From the NCBI GenBank assembly GCA_913019975.1, contig CAJWBH010000007.1:1-64000 (forward strand): a stretch of 64,000 nucleotides of DNA, read 5' to 3'. Shown here in pieces: positions 26,635 through 36,263 of the stretch; within the stretch, counting starts at the first letter, position 1; each line of letters begins with the position of its first letter. The notes under the pieces were generated by a model. It ran no database searches. It was not told the origin of the DNA and saw only the letters and a list, made by a program, of their open reading frames with translations. The position numbers and the translations under genes are program-made. Source of the DNA: Thalassolituus maritimus (GTDB lineage Bacteria; Pseudomonadota; Gammaproteobacteria; Pseudomonadales; Oceanobacteraceae).

Positions 26635-27729
26635 TTATTTCTTAACAGCGAGTTCTACACGGCGGTTCTGTGCACGACCTTCAGCAGTATCGTTGGTCGC
26701 AACAGGGTCCGCTTCGCCATAGCCTTTTGCGCTCAGTTTCTCTGCACTGACGCCTTTCTCTACCAGGTACGAACGGACTGATTGTGCGCGGTCTTCGCTG
26801 ATTTTCTGGTTCAGTGCATCGCTACCACGACTGTCGGTATAAGCCTGAATTTCGATCATCAGATCAGGATAGCGCTTCAGTTCTTTAGCAACATCATCAA
26901 GAATAGCTTCACTGTTTTCAGTCAGTTGTGCAGAGCCTGTTTCGAAGAAAACACCCTGAAGCTTGCCGTCGAAGCTCGGGCAACCGTCACTGTCGACCAT
27001 AGTACCTTTGGGTGTATCTGAGCACTTATCTTTGCGATCAGGAACGCCGTCTTTATCGGTATCCAGCTTCGCAGCAATACGGGCTTTTTCAGCGGCCAGT
27101 TCGGCGGCACGGCGAGCGTCTTCCTCGGCTTTCGCGCGTTCTGCTGCTGCAGCTGCGTGTGCAGCTTCAACGTCGTTGGTCATATTATTTGCAGCTTCGT
27201 CGCGTGATGATGTCACGCTGTTGCCGCCGAAGCGCATGCCGGCTTCCAGCACATAGTTATTGTGCTCAATGTCTTCATTTACCATATCGTCGTAACGATA
27301 TTCGGCACGGGCGAAGAAGGTATCTGTCGCCGCCAGTTGCAGACCTGCGCCAACACTCACCAGAGCGTTCTCTTGAGCAAAATCGTTCAGCTCTGCCTTG
27401 CCATAGCCAAGACCAGCGCTCACGTATGGCTGAATCATATCGTCACCGAAAAAATGCAGACCACTGACGCGAGCCTGCTGAACATCAGCACGGCCGTCAA
27501 CCTGATCTGGAGAAGGCTGTACGATACTGAGCTCAACCGCGGTGTCGTTGTTCAGCATATAACCGGCTGAGAGTTCCAGGTCGTAGCTGTGCTTGATGTA
27601 ATCATCGAAGTATTCGTTGGTGACCTCGTGGTCGGTGTGGGCACCACCAAAAGTCACGTAATAAGGGTTTTCGGCCAGTGCAGTAACGCTGATCGAAGAA
27701 ATGATTGTAGCGAGTAAAGTGCGTTTCAC
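26635..27729 (-). CDS. ompA: OmpA-family outer membrane protein
   Basis: GTG at 27729 is preferred as start because a GGATGGA lies before it and it places the signal peptide (MKRTLLATIISSISVTALAE-type) directly at the N-terminus; ATG 27744 would add five residues. The 364-residue protein has an 8-stranded beta-barrel N-half (about 22-170), an Ala/Glu/Arg-rich helical linker (about 180-225), one calcium-binding type-3 repeat (DTDKDGVPDRKDKC...DSDGCP), and a C-terminal OmpA domain (NQKISEDRAQSVRSYLVEKGV...NRRVEL) that binds peptidoglycan. It anchors the outer membrane to the wall. Confidence 0.93.
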   Translation of the reverse strand: MKRTLLATIISSISVTALAENPYYVTFGGAHTDHEVTNEYFDDYIKHSYDLELSAGYMLNNDTAVELSIVQPSPDQVDGRADVQQARVSGLHFFGDDMIQPYVSAGLGYGKAELNDFAQENALVSVGAGLQLAATDTFFARAEYRYDDMVNEDIEHNNYVLEAGMRFGGNSVTSSRDEAANNMTNDVEAAHAAAAAERAKAEEDARRAAELAAEKARIAAKLDTDKDGVPDRKDKCSDTPKGTMVDSDGCPSFDGKLQGVFFETGSAQLTENSEAILDDVAKELKRYPDLMIEIQAYTDSRGSDALNQKISEDRAQSVRSYLVEKGVSAEKLSAKGYGEADPVATNDTAEGRAQNRRVELAVKK

Positions 27730-27834
27730 GGGTAGTCCATCCATATTATAAATTGATATAGCCTGTATAGGGTGGCCGTGCTTAAATGGACTGGGCGTTG
27801 GTGAAACAGTTCAAAAAAAAATAAAAAATTCATA

Positions 27835-27865
27835 AAAACCCGAAGATGGATTTCGGGCTTTCAGG
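27835..27865. terminator. Hairpin between ompA and SHOCT gene
   Basis: CCCGAA-gatgga-TTCGGG is flanked by AAAAA on the left, which gives TTTTT on the minus strand. It would end the SHOCT-domain gene on the minus strand (stop at 27897). Confidence 0.6.
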
Positions 27866-27896
27866 TGTTATAAAATCTGAGAAAAGTTCCTGTTGA

Positions 27897-28373
27897 TTAC
27901 AGGTCTTGAAGGATTTCAGCCTTCTTCTGAGAGTATTCCTTCTCTGTAATCAGCTCGTCATCTCTGAGGTTCTGAAGGATCTCCAGGCGTTCTTTTATCG
28001 ACTTCTTCTCTGCTTTTCTGGCCTTAGCTTGATTGGCGGCTACAGGCTTCTCTTGTTGCAGGCAGTCGTACAACTCTGCTTCCAGGCTGACTTTGTTTAC
28101 CGTCTTGATGCCGCCAGCCAGAGTCGGCTTACGGAAGCGGGATTCGCTACTGTCGAGGATAAGAATACTGTCGGCCCTGACTTCAAGGGCTTCTTTTCTA
28201 AGCTTTTCGGTGCACTTTTCTTCCGTACTGCTACTGCAGGATTCTTCTTTTACTAATAAGCACTGCTGCGCTTTTTGGGCGTCTATGATTCGAACTTCAG
28301 CCGCCTGAACTACGCTGGCGGCGGATAAAAAAAGTAAGGAAAACAGAAGTGGCGATGTCTTCATGGGATTCAT
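27897..28373 (-). CDS. Secreted protein with C-terminal SHOCT-like domain
   Basis: The 158-residue product has a signal peptide (about 1-24, VQA cleavage) and a 90-residue domain with Cys pairs. In the SCSSSTEEKC segment and RKEALEVRADSILIL the pattern recalls DUF4156/RcsF-like envelope proteins. The last 30 residues (LEILQNLRDDELITEKEYSQKKAEIL) are a SHOCT domain, a short oligomerisation motif. A basic linker rich in Lys, Glu and Ala joins them. The first ATG is used since ACGAGAA precedes it. The function is not known; it is probably periplasmic. Confidence 0.65.
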   Translation of the reverse strand: MNPMKTSPLLFSLLFLSAASVVQAAEVRIIDAQKAQQCLLVKEESCSSSTEEKCTEKLRKEALEVRADSILILDSSESRFRKPTLAGGIKTVNKVSLEAELYDCLQQEKPVAANQAKARKAEKKSIKERLEILQNLRDDELITEKEYSQKKAEILQDL

Positions 28374-28401
28374 TTCTCGTCATGTAAATAAATTCGGACC
28401 A

Positions 28402-28430
28402 ATAAAAAGGCCGGTAAAAACCGGCCTTTC
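28402..28430 (-). terminator. Terminator of ilvD
   Basis: AAAAAGGCCGGT-aaaa-ACCGGCCTTT forms an 8-bp stem. Read on the minus strand it is followed by TTTTT and lies a few bases after the ilvD stop. Confidence 0.88.
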
Positions 28431-28435
28431 TAACA

Positions 28436-30274
28436 TCAGTCGTCGAGCATAGCTTTGTCGCGGACGGCACCCTTATCGGCGCTAGTGGCGAACTTGGCGT
28501 AGGCTTTCAATGCCGTGGTCACTTTACGTGGGCGTTCCTCGGCAGGTTTCCAACCTTTCTTATCCTGCTCGTGGCGACGGTGAGACAGCTCTTCAGCCGT
28601 CAGGTCGACATTGATCGAACGGTTCGGGATGTCGATGTTGATGATGTCGCCGTCTTTCAACAGGCCAATGGCACCGCCCGATGCGGCTTCTGGTGAACAG
28701 TGGCCAATCGACAGACCAGAGGTGCCGCCAGAGAAGCGACCGTCGGTTAGCAGGGCACATTCTTTACCCAGGCCTTTCGACTTGAGGTAAGAGGTTGGGT
28801 ACAGCATTTCCTGCATGCCCGGGCCGCCTTTCGGGCCTTCGTAGCGGATGATGACAATATCACCGGCAACGATTTCGTCGTTCAGAATGCCGGTGACGGC
28901 GTCGTCCTGGCTTTCGAAGATGCGTGCACGACCCTGGAATACATGGATCGATTCATCCACACCAGCTGTTTTAACCACACAGCCATCAAGGGCGATGTTG
29001 CCGTACAGTACCGCCAGGCCGCCTTCCAGTGAGTAGGCGTTATCGATGCTGCGGATACAGCCGTTCTCACGGTCGCCGTCCAGCGTTGGCCAGCGAGTGC
29101 TCTGGCTGAATGCGGTCTGAGTCGGGATGCCCGCAGGGCCAGCTTTGTAGAACTGCACGACCTCTTCGCTTGGGCTGCGCATGATGTCCCACTTATCCAG
29201 CGCTTCTTTCATGGTGGCGCTGTGCACGGTTGGCAGGTCATTGTGCAGCAGGCCAGCACGATCGATTTCACCCAGAATACCCATGATGCCACCGGCGCGG
29301 TGAACGTCTTCCATGTGGTACAGTGGCGAGTTCGGCGCCACTTTACACAGCTGAGGAACAACACGTGACAGACGGTCGATGTCTTTCAGGTCGAAGTCGA
29401 CTTCGGCTTCCTGAGCAGCGGCCAGCAGGTGGAGGATAGTATTGGTTGAGCCGCCCATGACGATATCGAGGGTCATGGCGTTTTCAAACGCTTTGAAATT
29501 GGCGATAGAGCGGGGCAGTACAGACTCATCGTCCTGCTCGTAGTAACGCTTGGCGTTTTCAACAATCTTGCGGCCGGCTTCGAGGAACAGTTGCTCACGG
29601 TCAGCATGAGTAGCCAGTACCGAGCCGTTCCCCGGCAGCGCCAGACCAAGAGCTTCAGTCAGACAGTTCATGGAGTTGGCGGTGAACATACCAGAACACG
29701 AACCACAGGTCGGACAGGCGCTGCGCTCATATTCGGCGACTTTCTCGTCAGAGGCAGAATCGTCAGCGGCGATGACCATGGCATCAACCAGATCCAGCTT
29801 GTGCTCAGACAGCTTGGTCTTACCGGCTTCCATCGGGCCGCCAGAAACAAAGATCACTGGGATGTTCAGGCGCAGAGCGGCCAGCAGCATTCCCGGAGTG
29901 ATTTTGTCGCAGTTAGAGATACAGACAATCGCATCAGCACAGTGCGCGTTAACCATGTACTCAACAGAGTCGGCGATGATTTCACGGCTCGGCAGGCTGT
30001 AGAGCATGCCGTCGTGACCCATGGCGATGCCGTCATCTACGGCAATCGTGTTGAATTCTTTCGCTACGCCACCGGCTTTCTCGATCTCGCGGGCAACCAG
30101 TTGGCCAAGATCTTTCAGGTGAACGTGACCCGGAACGAACTGAGTGAATGAGTTCGCAACAGCGATGATAGGCTTCTGGAAATCATCGTCTTTCATACCC
30201 GTTGCACGCCACAGGGCGCGGGCTCCGGCCATATTGCGACCAGCGGTAGACGTCTTGGAACGATACTGAGGCAT
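28436..30274 (-). CDS. ilvD: Dihydroxy-acid dehydratase
   Basis: The 612-residue Fe-S enzyme makes 2-oxo acids in isoleucine and valine synthesis. ATG 30274 (MPQYRSKT) matches the usual IlvD N-terminus; a longer frame to 30319 has no support. Cluster and metal residues are clear: [31 protein letters not shown], and MGGSTNT. The C-terminus shows [20 protein letters not shown]. The length matches E. coli IlvD (616). It stands alone, without other ilv genes. Confidence 0.97.
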   Translation of the reverse strand: MPQYRSKTSTAGRNMAGARALWRATGMKDDDFQKPIIAVANSFTQFVPGHVHLKDLGQLVAREIEKAGGVAKEFNTIAVDDGIAMGHDGMLYSLPSREIIADSVEYMVNAHCADAIVCISNCDKITPGMLLAALRLNIPVIFVSGGPMEAGKTKLSEHKLDLVDAMVIAADDSASDEKVAEYERSACPTCGSCSGMFTANSMNCLTEALGLALPGNGSVLATHADREQLFLEAGRKIVENAKRYYEQDDESVLPRSIANFKAFENAMTLDIVMGGSTNTILHLLAAAQEAEVDFDLKDIDRLSRVVPQLCKVAPNSPLYHMEDVHRAGGIMGILGEIDRAGLLHNDLPTVHSATMKEALDKWDIMRSPSEEVVQFYKAGPAGIPTQTAFSQSTRWPTLDGDRENGCIRSIDNAYSLEGGLAVLYGNIALDGCVVKTAGVDESIHVFQGRARIFESQDDAVTGILNDEIVAGDIVIIRYEGPKGGPGMQEMLYPTSYLKSKGLGKECALLTDGRFSGGTSGLSIGHCSPEAASGGAIGLLKDGDIINIDIPNRSINVDLTAEELSHRRHEQDKKGWKPAEERPRKVTTALKAYAKFATSADKGAVRDKAMLDD

Positions 30275-30336
30275 GATCTCTCGTCTCTTTATACGTAAAA
30301 TAGTGGTGTATTGTATCAATCAGCGAGGTTGCGTGC

Positions 30337-30759
30337 ATGTCTGAACTTACCCTTTATTACGATGGCTACTGCCCTTTGTGTGTACGCGAAATGGACCACC
30401 TGAGAAAGGCAGATCAGGCCGGTCGCCTGACGCTGGTGGATATTCAGCAGGAAGGGTTTACTGAGCGTTATCCGCACATTGATCCGCAGGCGGCGAGCAC
30501 CATCCTTCACGCTGATACTGCTAATGGTGAACTCCTGCTGGGTTTGGATGTCACTTATCGTGCCTGGTCGCTTGTTGGACGAGGCTTCTGGATTGCCCCG
30601 CTAAGATGGCCTGTCGTTCGCTGGTTTGCAGACAAGGCTTACCTGTGGTTTGCGCGCAATCGATATAAGGTGTCTGGTTGGCTGACAGGTCAACAGCGAT
30701 GCGACACCTGTGGTCCACAAGGATGTTCAATTGACGGTAAGAAACAAGGTGATAACTAA
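30337..30759 (+). CDS. DCC-family (DUF393) thiol-disulphide oxidoreductase-like protein
   Basis: The 140-residue product has the family signature YYDGYCPLCVREMDHLRK, where the CPLC motif resembles a thioredoxin-type CxxC. A second Cys cluster at the C-terminus (CDTCGPQGC) may bind metal or form disulfides. No signal peptide is seen. The DUF393 family is named for its DxxCxxC motif; its biological role is poorly defined. The gene is divergent from ilvD and overlaps the next gene's start. Confidence 0.85.
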   Translation: MSELTLYYDGYCPLCVREMDHLRKADQAGRLTLVDIQQEGFTERYPHIDPQAASTILHADTANGELLLGLDVTYRAWSLVGRGFWIAPLRWPVVRWFADKAYLWFARNRYKVSGWLTGQQRCDTCGPQGCSIDGKKQGDN

Positions 30760-31738
30760 GCACGCACCAATACTCACTCGGGCTAAGACCCTATCTATAA
30801 CTGTATTACTCGGATGCCTGTCTTTGATACTGGCGGGTTGTTCTTCGTCGCCAGTGAAGCCTCTGGACTCTGAGGTCGCCAGTCTTAAATCACGGCTCTA
30901 TCTCGCTCACGGCGCCAGTGCAGGAGATGCGCCTCTGAATTCCTTACAGGCGATTGAAGCAACTCTTCAGCGGAGTGATTACGACGGTATCGAAATCGAT
31001 ATCGTTTTGGCAGGCGATAGTGTTCCGCTACTGGCCCATGATCCCTGGATCAGTGAAAAAAACTGTCGACGGTACGATGGCCAGACATTTGAACCTGTGT
31101 ATATCCGGGATGTGTACTCGAGTGAATTAGATGAGCTGTTCGAGTGTCACTTCCCGGCAGCAAAGAGCGGTGCTTCAGAAAAGGCGTCTGAGTTCCATCC
31201 GCTGGTAACGCTGGCTGAAGCGCTTGCTGTTGCAGCTAATCATCCTGAAAAAACGATCTATCTCGATCTGAAAATTCAGGACGGAGTCACACTGGATGTT
31301 GAAGAGTACGGCGCTGAAATATTTCTGGCGTTGACTGAACAGGAAATAGCAAACCCTGTATTTATCGAAGTTCCTGAGAAACATCAGATGGGAAAAATAA
31401 AGCATTCTCTTGAAGATTTTAATGCTCGGATTGCACTCTCTTATCCTGCTTTCTACGCTGGAGAGGACTGGGATTATATCGGAGCGATGGCAGCCATTCG
31501 TACTTTTTTCTTCGCTGAAAATCCTGTCGATGCTGCGCAGGAATCAAATGCAGATGTATTGGTTAGCCCAACGATAGTTATGTCGCATTCTTCTGTAGAG
31601 AAACTACACCAGAGCCAGGTTCTGTTTGGAACCTTTCTGGTCGATGATGCTGAATCTCTGAAGTCAGCCTGTAATCACGGAGCAGATATTATTATTACGG
31701 ATATTCCTGTTGGGCAGCGTTGCGAGCCTGATTTATGA
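30731..31738 (+). CDS. Glycerophosphodiester phosphodiesterase-family lipoprotein
   Basis: Start choice is uncertain: TTG 30731 has AAGGA at ideal spacing, GTG 30749 would give a cleaner signal peptide, and GTG 30710 is the longest. Using 30731 the product is 335 residues with a lipobox LAGC and a Ser-rich linker. The GDPD fold shows LAHGASAGDAPLNSLQAI, EIDI (metal Glu/Asp) and LLAHDPW (catalytic His-Asp). The family hydrolyses glycerophosphodiesters to glycerol-3-phosphate and an alcohol. It is membrane-anchored, overlaps DUF393 by up to 29 bases, and is coupled to the next gene by ATGA. Confidence 0.75.
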   Translation: MTVRNKVITKHAPILTRAKTLSITVLLGCLSLILAGCSSSPVKPLDSEVASLKSRLYLAHGASAGDAPLNSLQAIEATLQRSDYDGIEIDIVLAGDSVPLLAHDPWISEKNCRRYDGQTFEPVYIRDVYSSELDELFECHFPAAKSGASEKASEFHPLVTLAEALAVAANHPEKTIYLDLKIQDGVTLDVEEYGAEIFLALTEQEIANPVFIEVPEKHQMGKIKHSLEDFNARIALSYPAFYAGEDWDYIGAMAAIRTFFFAENPVDAAQESNADVLVSPTIVMSHSSVEKLHQSQVLFGTFLVDDAESLKSACNHGADIIITDIPVGQRCEPDL

Positions 31739-33117
31739 TGCCTTCCAGTTCGGATCTGGTCTTTCTGCCGTTAGGCGGTACCGGCGAAATCGGTATGAAC
31801 ATGAATCTCTATGGTCACGACGGCAAGTGGCTGATGGTCGATTGTGGCGTCACCTTTCCCAAACCCGGACGCGTCAGTGCGGATGGTACACGCCATCATA
31901 GTGGCGAACCTGATACTCAAATGCCTGACCCTGAGTTTATTGAGGCGCGCAAAGATGATCTCGCGGGGCTGATTATTACTCATGCTCACGAGGACCATGT
32001 CGGCGCTGTGCCGTATCTCTGGCATAAGTTACGCTGCCCGATTTACTGCACCCGGTTTACCGCAGAAGTACTGAAGAAAAAGCTCGCTGAGCACGGCATT
32101 CTGCATCAGGTGAAACTTATTATTCCTGAAACTGGCGAGCGCTTACATATCGGCCCGTTTGACGTGCAGTGGTTGCCGTTAACCCATTCGATTCCTGATC
32201 CGAACTGTTTAATGATCCGCACGCCCTTGGGCAATATTTTTCATACCGGTGACTGGAAACTGGACCCAGACCCGGTCGTAGGGCATGGCTATAAAGAAGA
32301 GACCTTCCGTAAGCTGGCCGATGAAGGCGTGCTGGCGATGGTGTGCGACTCGACCAATGCCACGACAAAGGGGCACTCAGTATCAGAGGGTGATCTCTAT
32401 GATGGGTTACGCCATTACATCGAGAGTGCGAAGGGTCGCGTGGTTGTCACCTGTTTCGGCAGTAATATAGCGCGCTTGCTGACGTTATCTCATATTGCCG
32501 AAGATACGGGGCGCTACATGGGCCTGTATGGTCGTTCCCTGATTAATATGCACCAGTGTGCCAAACGGGCGGGTGTCTGGCCTTACAGTGCAGGTGCCGT
32601 GGATACGGGTCATCTGGGCTATTTACCTCGCAACGAAGTGCTTGCCGTCGCGACCGGCAGTCAGGGGGAACCCCGCACCGCGTTGCGCAGGCTTGCCGCC
32701 GGAACACATCCGGATTTTGAATTGGAGGCAGGCGATCGGGTGATCTTCAGTGCCAGAGCGATCCCTGGTAATGAAGAGGCCATTCAGGGCGTGATTGATC
32801 AACTCACGGCGCTCGGCGTTGAGGTTGTTACGGTTGATAATGCAGAGCACGATATCCATGCCTCAGGCCATCCGGCGCAGGACGAGCTGAAGATGTTGTA
32901 CAACTGGGTGCAGCCTGAGATTGCGATTCCCGTTCATGGTGAAACTGAGCATATGAAAGCCCACGCTGGGCTGGCAAAGGGCTGCGGAATACCGCGTACC
33001 ATGACGGGGCGGAACGGTGACCTGTTTATGTTGCGGCCGGTGCCGGGAATGCAACGTCAGAAGGTCAGGACGGGCCGCCTCGGATACGAAAAAGGCGGCC
33101 TGGTAAAAGTAGAATAA
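31735..33117 (+). CDS. Ribonuclease J-like metallo-beta-lactamase fold protein
   Basis: The 460-residue product has the metallo-beta-lactamase/beta-CASP pattern of RNase J: GGTGEIGMN near the start, THAHEDHVGAVPYLW (zinc motif), HTGDWKLD, MVCDSTNA and the C-terminal HASGHPAQDELK and PVHGETEHM. RNase J is a 5'-3' exonuclease and endonuclease in Bacillus of about 555 residues. This one lacks the ~100-residue C-terminal domain, which is common in proteobacterial relatives. It overlaps the GDPD stop by four bases. RNA as substrate is inferred from the family. Confidence 0.8.
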   Translation: MMPSSSDLVFLPLGGTGEIGMNMNLYGHDGKWLMVDCGVTFPKPGRVSADGTRHHSGEPDTQMPDPEFIEARKDDLAGLIITHAHEDHVGAVPYLWHKLRCPIYCTRFTAEVLKKKLAEHGILHQVKLIIPETGERLHIGPFDVQWLPLTHSIPDPNCLMIRTPLGNIFHTGDWKLDPDPVVGHGYKEETFRKLADEGVLAMVCDSTNATTKGHSVSEGDLYDGLRHYIESAKGRVVVTCFGSNIARLLTLSHIAEDTGRYMGLYGRSLINMHQCAKRAGVWPYSAGAVDTGHLGYLPRNEVLAVATGSQGEPRTALRRLAAGTHPDFELEAGDRVIFSARAIPGNEEAIQGVIDQLTALGVEVVTVDNAEHDIHASGHPAQDELKMLYNWVQPEIAIPVHGETEHMKAHAGLAKGCGIPRTMTGRNGDLFMLRPVPGMQRQKVRTGRLGYEKGGLVKVE

Positions 33118-33120
33118 ATT

Positions 33121-33864
33121 TCAGAGTGAGCGGGTGTCGATCCGCTTTCTGAATTCTTCTGCACTTTCTTTTCGCTCCGAGTAGCGGTCGGTAAAGTAGT
33201 CTTTTTTATCCCTGAGCAGCAGGGTAAATTTCATCAGCTCTTCCATAACGTCGACGATGCGGTCGTAATAAGACGACGGCTTCATACGGTCGTTGTCATC
33301 AAATTCCAGCCAGGCTTTTGGAACCGAAGATTGGTTGGGGATTGTCACCATACGCATCCAGCGCCCCAGAATTCGCATCTGGTTAACGGCGTTGAATGAT
33401 TGCGAGCCGCCACAGACCTGCATGATGGCCAGAGTTTTCCCCTGAGTTGGTCTAACACCCTGAAGTGCGAGGGGTATCCAGTCTATTTGTGCTTTCATTA
33501 TGCCGGTCATTGCCCCATGACGTTCCGGGCTGCACCAGACCATTCCCTCGCTCCAGTTAGCCAGCTCGCGCAGCTCTTTTACTTTGGGGTGATCCGCATC
33601 GGCGTCATCGGGCAGCGGCAGACCTGATGGGTTAAAGGTCCGGGTTTCGGCTCCGAGCCACTCGAGAATCCGGGCGGCTTCCTCCGTTGCCAGGCGGCTG
33701 AAAGAGCGCTCTCGCAGAGACCCATAGAGCAGCAGAATCCGGGGCTTATGATCACTCTCTTTTTCGTTAAACAAGATGCTTTCGTCGATCGGGTTCAGGC
33801 AGTCGTCGTCGATATTCGGCATGTGATCGGACGTTGGGAGGGGGGTATCGCTGTTGTCGGTCAT
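33121..33864 (-). CDS. arsH: ArsH-type NADPH-dependent FMN reductase
   Basis: The 247-residue flavodoxin-like protein shows the ArsH signature: [25 protein letters not shown] (FMN phosphate loop GSLRxxS), [24 protein letters not shown] and [21 protein letters not shown]. ArsH oxidises organoarsenicals or reduces metals and quinones. No other ars gene or ArsR regulator is seen, so an arsenic role is not supported by context. It is convergent with the RNase J-like gene. Confidence 0.9.
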   Translation of the reverse strand: MTDNSDTPLPTSDHMPNIDDDCLNPIDESILFNEKESDHKPRILLLYGSLRERSFSRLATEEAARILEWLGAETRTFNPSGLPLPDDADADHPKVKELRELANWSEGMVWCSPERHGAMTGIMKAQIDWIPLALQGVRPTQGKTLAIMQVCGGSQSFNAVNQMRILGRWMRMVTIPNQSSVPKAWLEFDDNDRMKPSSYYDRIVDVMEELMKFTLLLRDKKDYFTDRYSERKESAEEFRKRIDTRSL

Positions 33865-34021
33865 AGTTGGCTCGGGATGAATTGATTGGCTCAGGCGTAT
33901 GCTAACCGGGTTAGTGGGCGTTACACAAAGTGCATGGTTTCTGTGTATGATCCACTGCGCAGCAATTTAAAAGTGCTCAGGTAACGATAAAAATAACACC
34001 AAGCTGATAAAGGGCGGGCGC

Positions 34022-36139
34022 ATGGATCTTAATGCTCACGACGGTTCTGAAAATACTACCCATGAGAAGAGCGAGGGCCTCTATCGTTGGTTATCAACAT
34101 TTCCGGCATTTTTGATACTGCTTGCAGTCGTACTGCTGAATACCAGTCATGCAATTCATGCTCAGTTACTGCTGTTAGGGGAAGCTCAGTGGGAAGGCTA
34201 CTATCAGTTACGGGTTGATCCTCAAGCACCTGCCTGTAACCCCGATCAGGATATCGAACAAGCCTTGCAGCGAATGATCCGGGAGCAGGAAGAAGCGGAT
34301 GACGAGTTTGATCTGCTGGCCTCAGATCCCGTTCCACCAGATGTCTTACGTCAGTCGCTTGAAGCGGCAAAAGCAGATTGTGAGTTTAAGTTCGACCGTT
34401 ATCACGGCATTGTTGAGCGCATTACTCCCACGGTGGAAGCCTACCGGTCGTTAGAGAAGTGGGTCGCTGATCTGGGCGAATTCCGCATGGTCGCTTCCGG
34501 GATCATGCTTGCAGTGTTAGTTCTGATCTGCGGCGGAACTGCACTGCTGCGTAAGCATCATATTTCGCTGCGCCCGGCGGCGAGTGTGCTGGATTATCGG
34601 GTATCGGCACTGGCCCAGCTTGGTGCGTTCGCCATTCTTTTCTTCTCCATGGTCAGCTTTAAAAGCGTTGCTTTGTCAGCGGGCATCAATGTCAGCTCTG
34701 AGCACCTGACGCTGCTTTGGGTCTGGATTCTCGGGTTCGGCTCCGCCATGGCGATCTGCCTGTATCAGGTTATCAAGGTTCCGGAAGATGCTGTGCCGGG
34801 CGGGAATATGGGCAACGCACTTCTGTCGACTCCGCTGTATGCCATTTTTACGCTTATATCTGGCAGCTACTTTCTGTTAAACGGGCACGCTTCGGGCATC
34901 GGTATTTACATTAATCAGATGATGGAACTGGCGTCCCTGATGCTGAATGTCGCTCTGTATGTACTGATCGGTATGTTGCTGAAACGTACCGACCTGGCGC
35001 AGAAGGTATTCGATGTTTTTCGTCCGTTTAACTTCCGCCCTGAAATGCTGGCGGTGATTGCGGTTGCCGTGTCGGCGGTGCCTACAGCCTACACGGGCGG
35101 TTCCGGTATTTTCGTGATTGCCGTCGGCAGCCTTGTGTACCTTGAGGTGCGCAGAGCCGGTGCACGTCGACAGCTGGCGCTCGCTGCGACAGCAATGTCA
35201 GGCTCTCTCGGTGTGGTTTTGCGTCCGTGTCTGCTGGTGGTCATTGTCGCCGCACTGAATAATGAAGTGACGACGGACGAGTTATTCGGCTGGGGGGTAA
35301 AAGTCTTCCTGTTAACAACCGCGCTTTTTGCTTTTTACGCATTTATCACCAGTAAGAAAGACGACTATCAGAACCTTCAGAAAACAGACGGTAGCGTCTG
35401 GCCAGCATTCTTTAATGCACTCAAGCCGCTGATTCCTTATGTGCTTCTTATTGCGGCCACGCTGGTCGTTTACGCTCTGGTGCTGGCCGCGTATCTGGAT
35501 GAGTTTTCGGCGCCGACTATCCTTCCCGTTTTGCTTGCCGTGATTCTTATTTATGAGCGCATTGCGGATAAAAAAGCGCGGGCCTCTGGCGAGGTCGATG
35601 ACAATACGACAGAGAAGCCCTCGTTATTTGCCAACCTTCAGTCATCCACGTCAGAGGCGACTGTGCATATCGGTGCCTTGCTGATGTTGATGGGCACGAC
35701 CATGACGATCGGTGGTGTGATTGAGCGCGCTGAGTTGATGACTCTGCTGCCTGCAGAGTTCAGTTCGGTATGGATGGCGATGCTGGCTCTGGTCACTATT
35801 CTGGTGTTGATCGGCATGATCATGGACCCATACGGCGCCGTACTTCTGGTCAGCGTCACCATTGCCGGTATTGCCTATAAAGCGGGTATCGATCCGATTC
35901 ATTTCTGGATGGTCACTCTGGTAGCCTTCGAGCTGGGGTATCTGAGTCCGCCGGTTGCACTGAATCACTTGCTGACAAGGCAAGTCGTTGGTGAAGAAGA
36001 AATCCGACTGTCCAAGCTGGAGACTCAGGGAGAGAGCTTCTGGTATCGCCACGAGAAAATTCTGCTGCCACTGGTCACCATGGCCACGGCGCTGGTGATC
36101 GTCGCCTTCGGTCCTCTGCTTTGGCAGGACTATTTCTGA
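34022..36139 (+). CDS. TRAP transporter permease, small and large subunits fused
   Basis: The 705-residue protein has about 15 membrane helices. The second half shows the DctM-like large subunit pattern (YTGGSGIFVIAVGSLVYLEVRRAGARRQLALAATAMSGSLGVVLRPC and GYLSPPVALNHLL). The N-terminal part resembles DctQ and has an insertion (about residues 50-145) between its first helices, acidic and helical with two Cys, likely outside the membrane. TRAP systems import organic acids using an ion gradient and a periplasmic binding protein; none is encoded here. The substrate cannot be told from sequence. Confidence 0.8.
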   Translation: MDLNAHDGSENTTHEKSEGLYRWLSTFPAFLILLAVVLLNTSHAIHAQLLLLGEAQWEGYYQLRVDPQAPACNPDQDIEQALQRMIREQEEADDEFDLLASDPVPPDVLRQSLEAAKADCEFKFDRYHGIVERITPTVEAYRSLEKWVADLGEFRMVASGIMLAVLVLICGGTALLRKHHISLRPAASVLDYRVSALAQLGAFAILFFSMVSFKSVALSAGINVSSEHLTLLWVWILGFGSAMAICLYQVIKVPEDAVPGGNMGNALLSTPLYAIFTLISGSYFLLNGHASGIGIYINQMMELASLMLNVALYVLIGMLLKRTDLAQKVFDVFRPFNFRPEMLAVIAVAVSAVPTAYTGGSGIFVIAVGSLVYLEVRRAGARRQLALAATAMSGSLGVVLRPCLLVVIVAALNNEVTTDELFGWGVKVFLLTTALFAFYAFITSKKDDYQNLQKTDGSVWPAFFNALKPLIPYVLLIAATLVVYALVLAAYLDEFSAPTILPVLLAVILIYERIADKKARASGEVDDNTTEKPSLFANLQSSTSEATVHIGALLMLMGTTMTIGGVIERAELMTLLPAEFSSVWMAMLALVTILVLIGMIMDPYGAVLLVSVTIAGIAYKAGIDPIHFWMVTLVAFELGYLSPPVALNHLLTRQVVGEEEIRLSKLETQGESFWYRHEKILLPLVTMATALVIVAFGPLLWQDYF

Positions 36140-36183
36140 CAAGAATTTCTGACACGAGCAGAGAGCATTCTTTCTGCTAAAAC

Positions 36184-36202
36184 AGGGTGATTCGATCACC
36201 CT
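36184..36202 (+). terminator. Hairpin after the TRAP permease
   Basis: AGGGTGA-ttcga-TCACCCT is a perfect stem followed by TTTG only. It may be a weak terminator of the TRAP gene. A second, stronger hairpin follows at 36211-36240. Confidence 0.5.
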
Positions 36203-36210
36203 TTGAACAG

Positions 36211-36240
36211 AAGGCCGCTTTCAGGGAGAATAGCGGCCTT
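36211..36240 (+). terminator. Hairpin before prfC
   Basis: AAGGCCGCT and AGCGGCCTT pair around a 12-base loop, ending 24 bases before the prfC ATG, with TTT after. It could end the TRAP transcript or act on prfC expression. Confidence 0.5.
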
Positions 36241-36263
36241 TCAATCTCCAGTTCAGAGAAGTC

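Noticed and set aside
26700-27700. Plus-strand frames over ompA
   Set aside because: They are antisense to an OmpA-family gene with a clear signal peptide and C-terminal domain.
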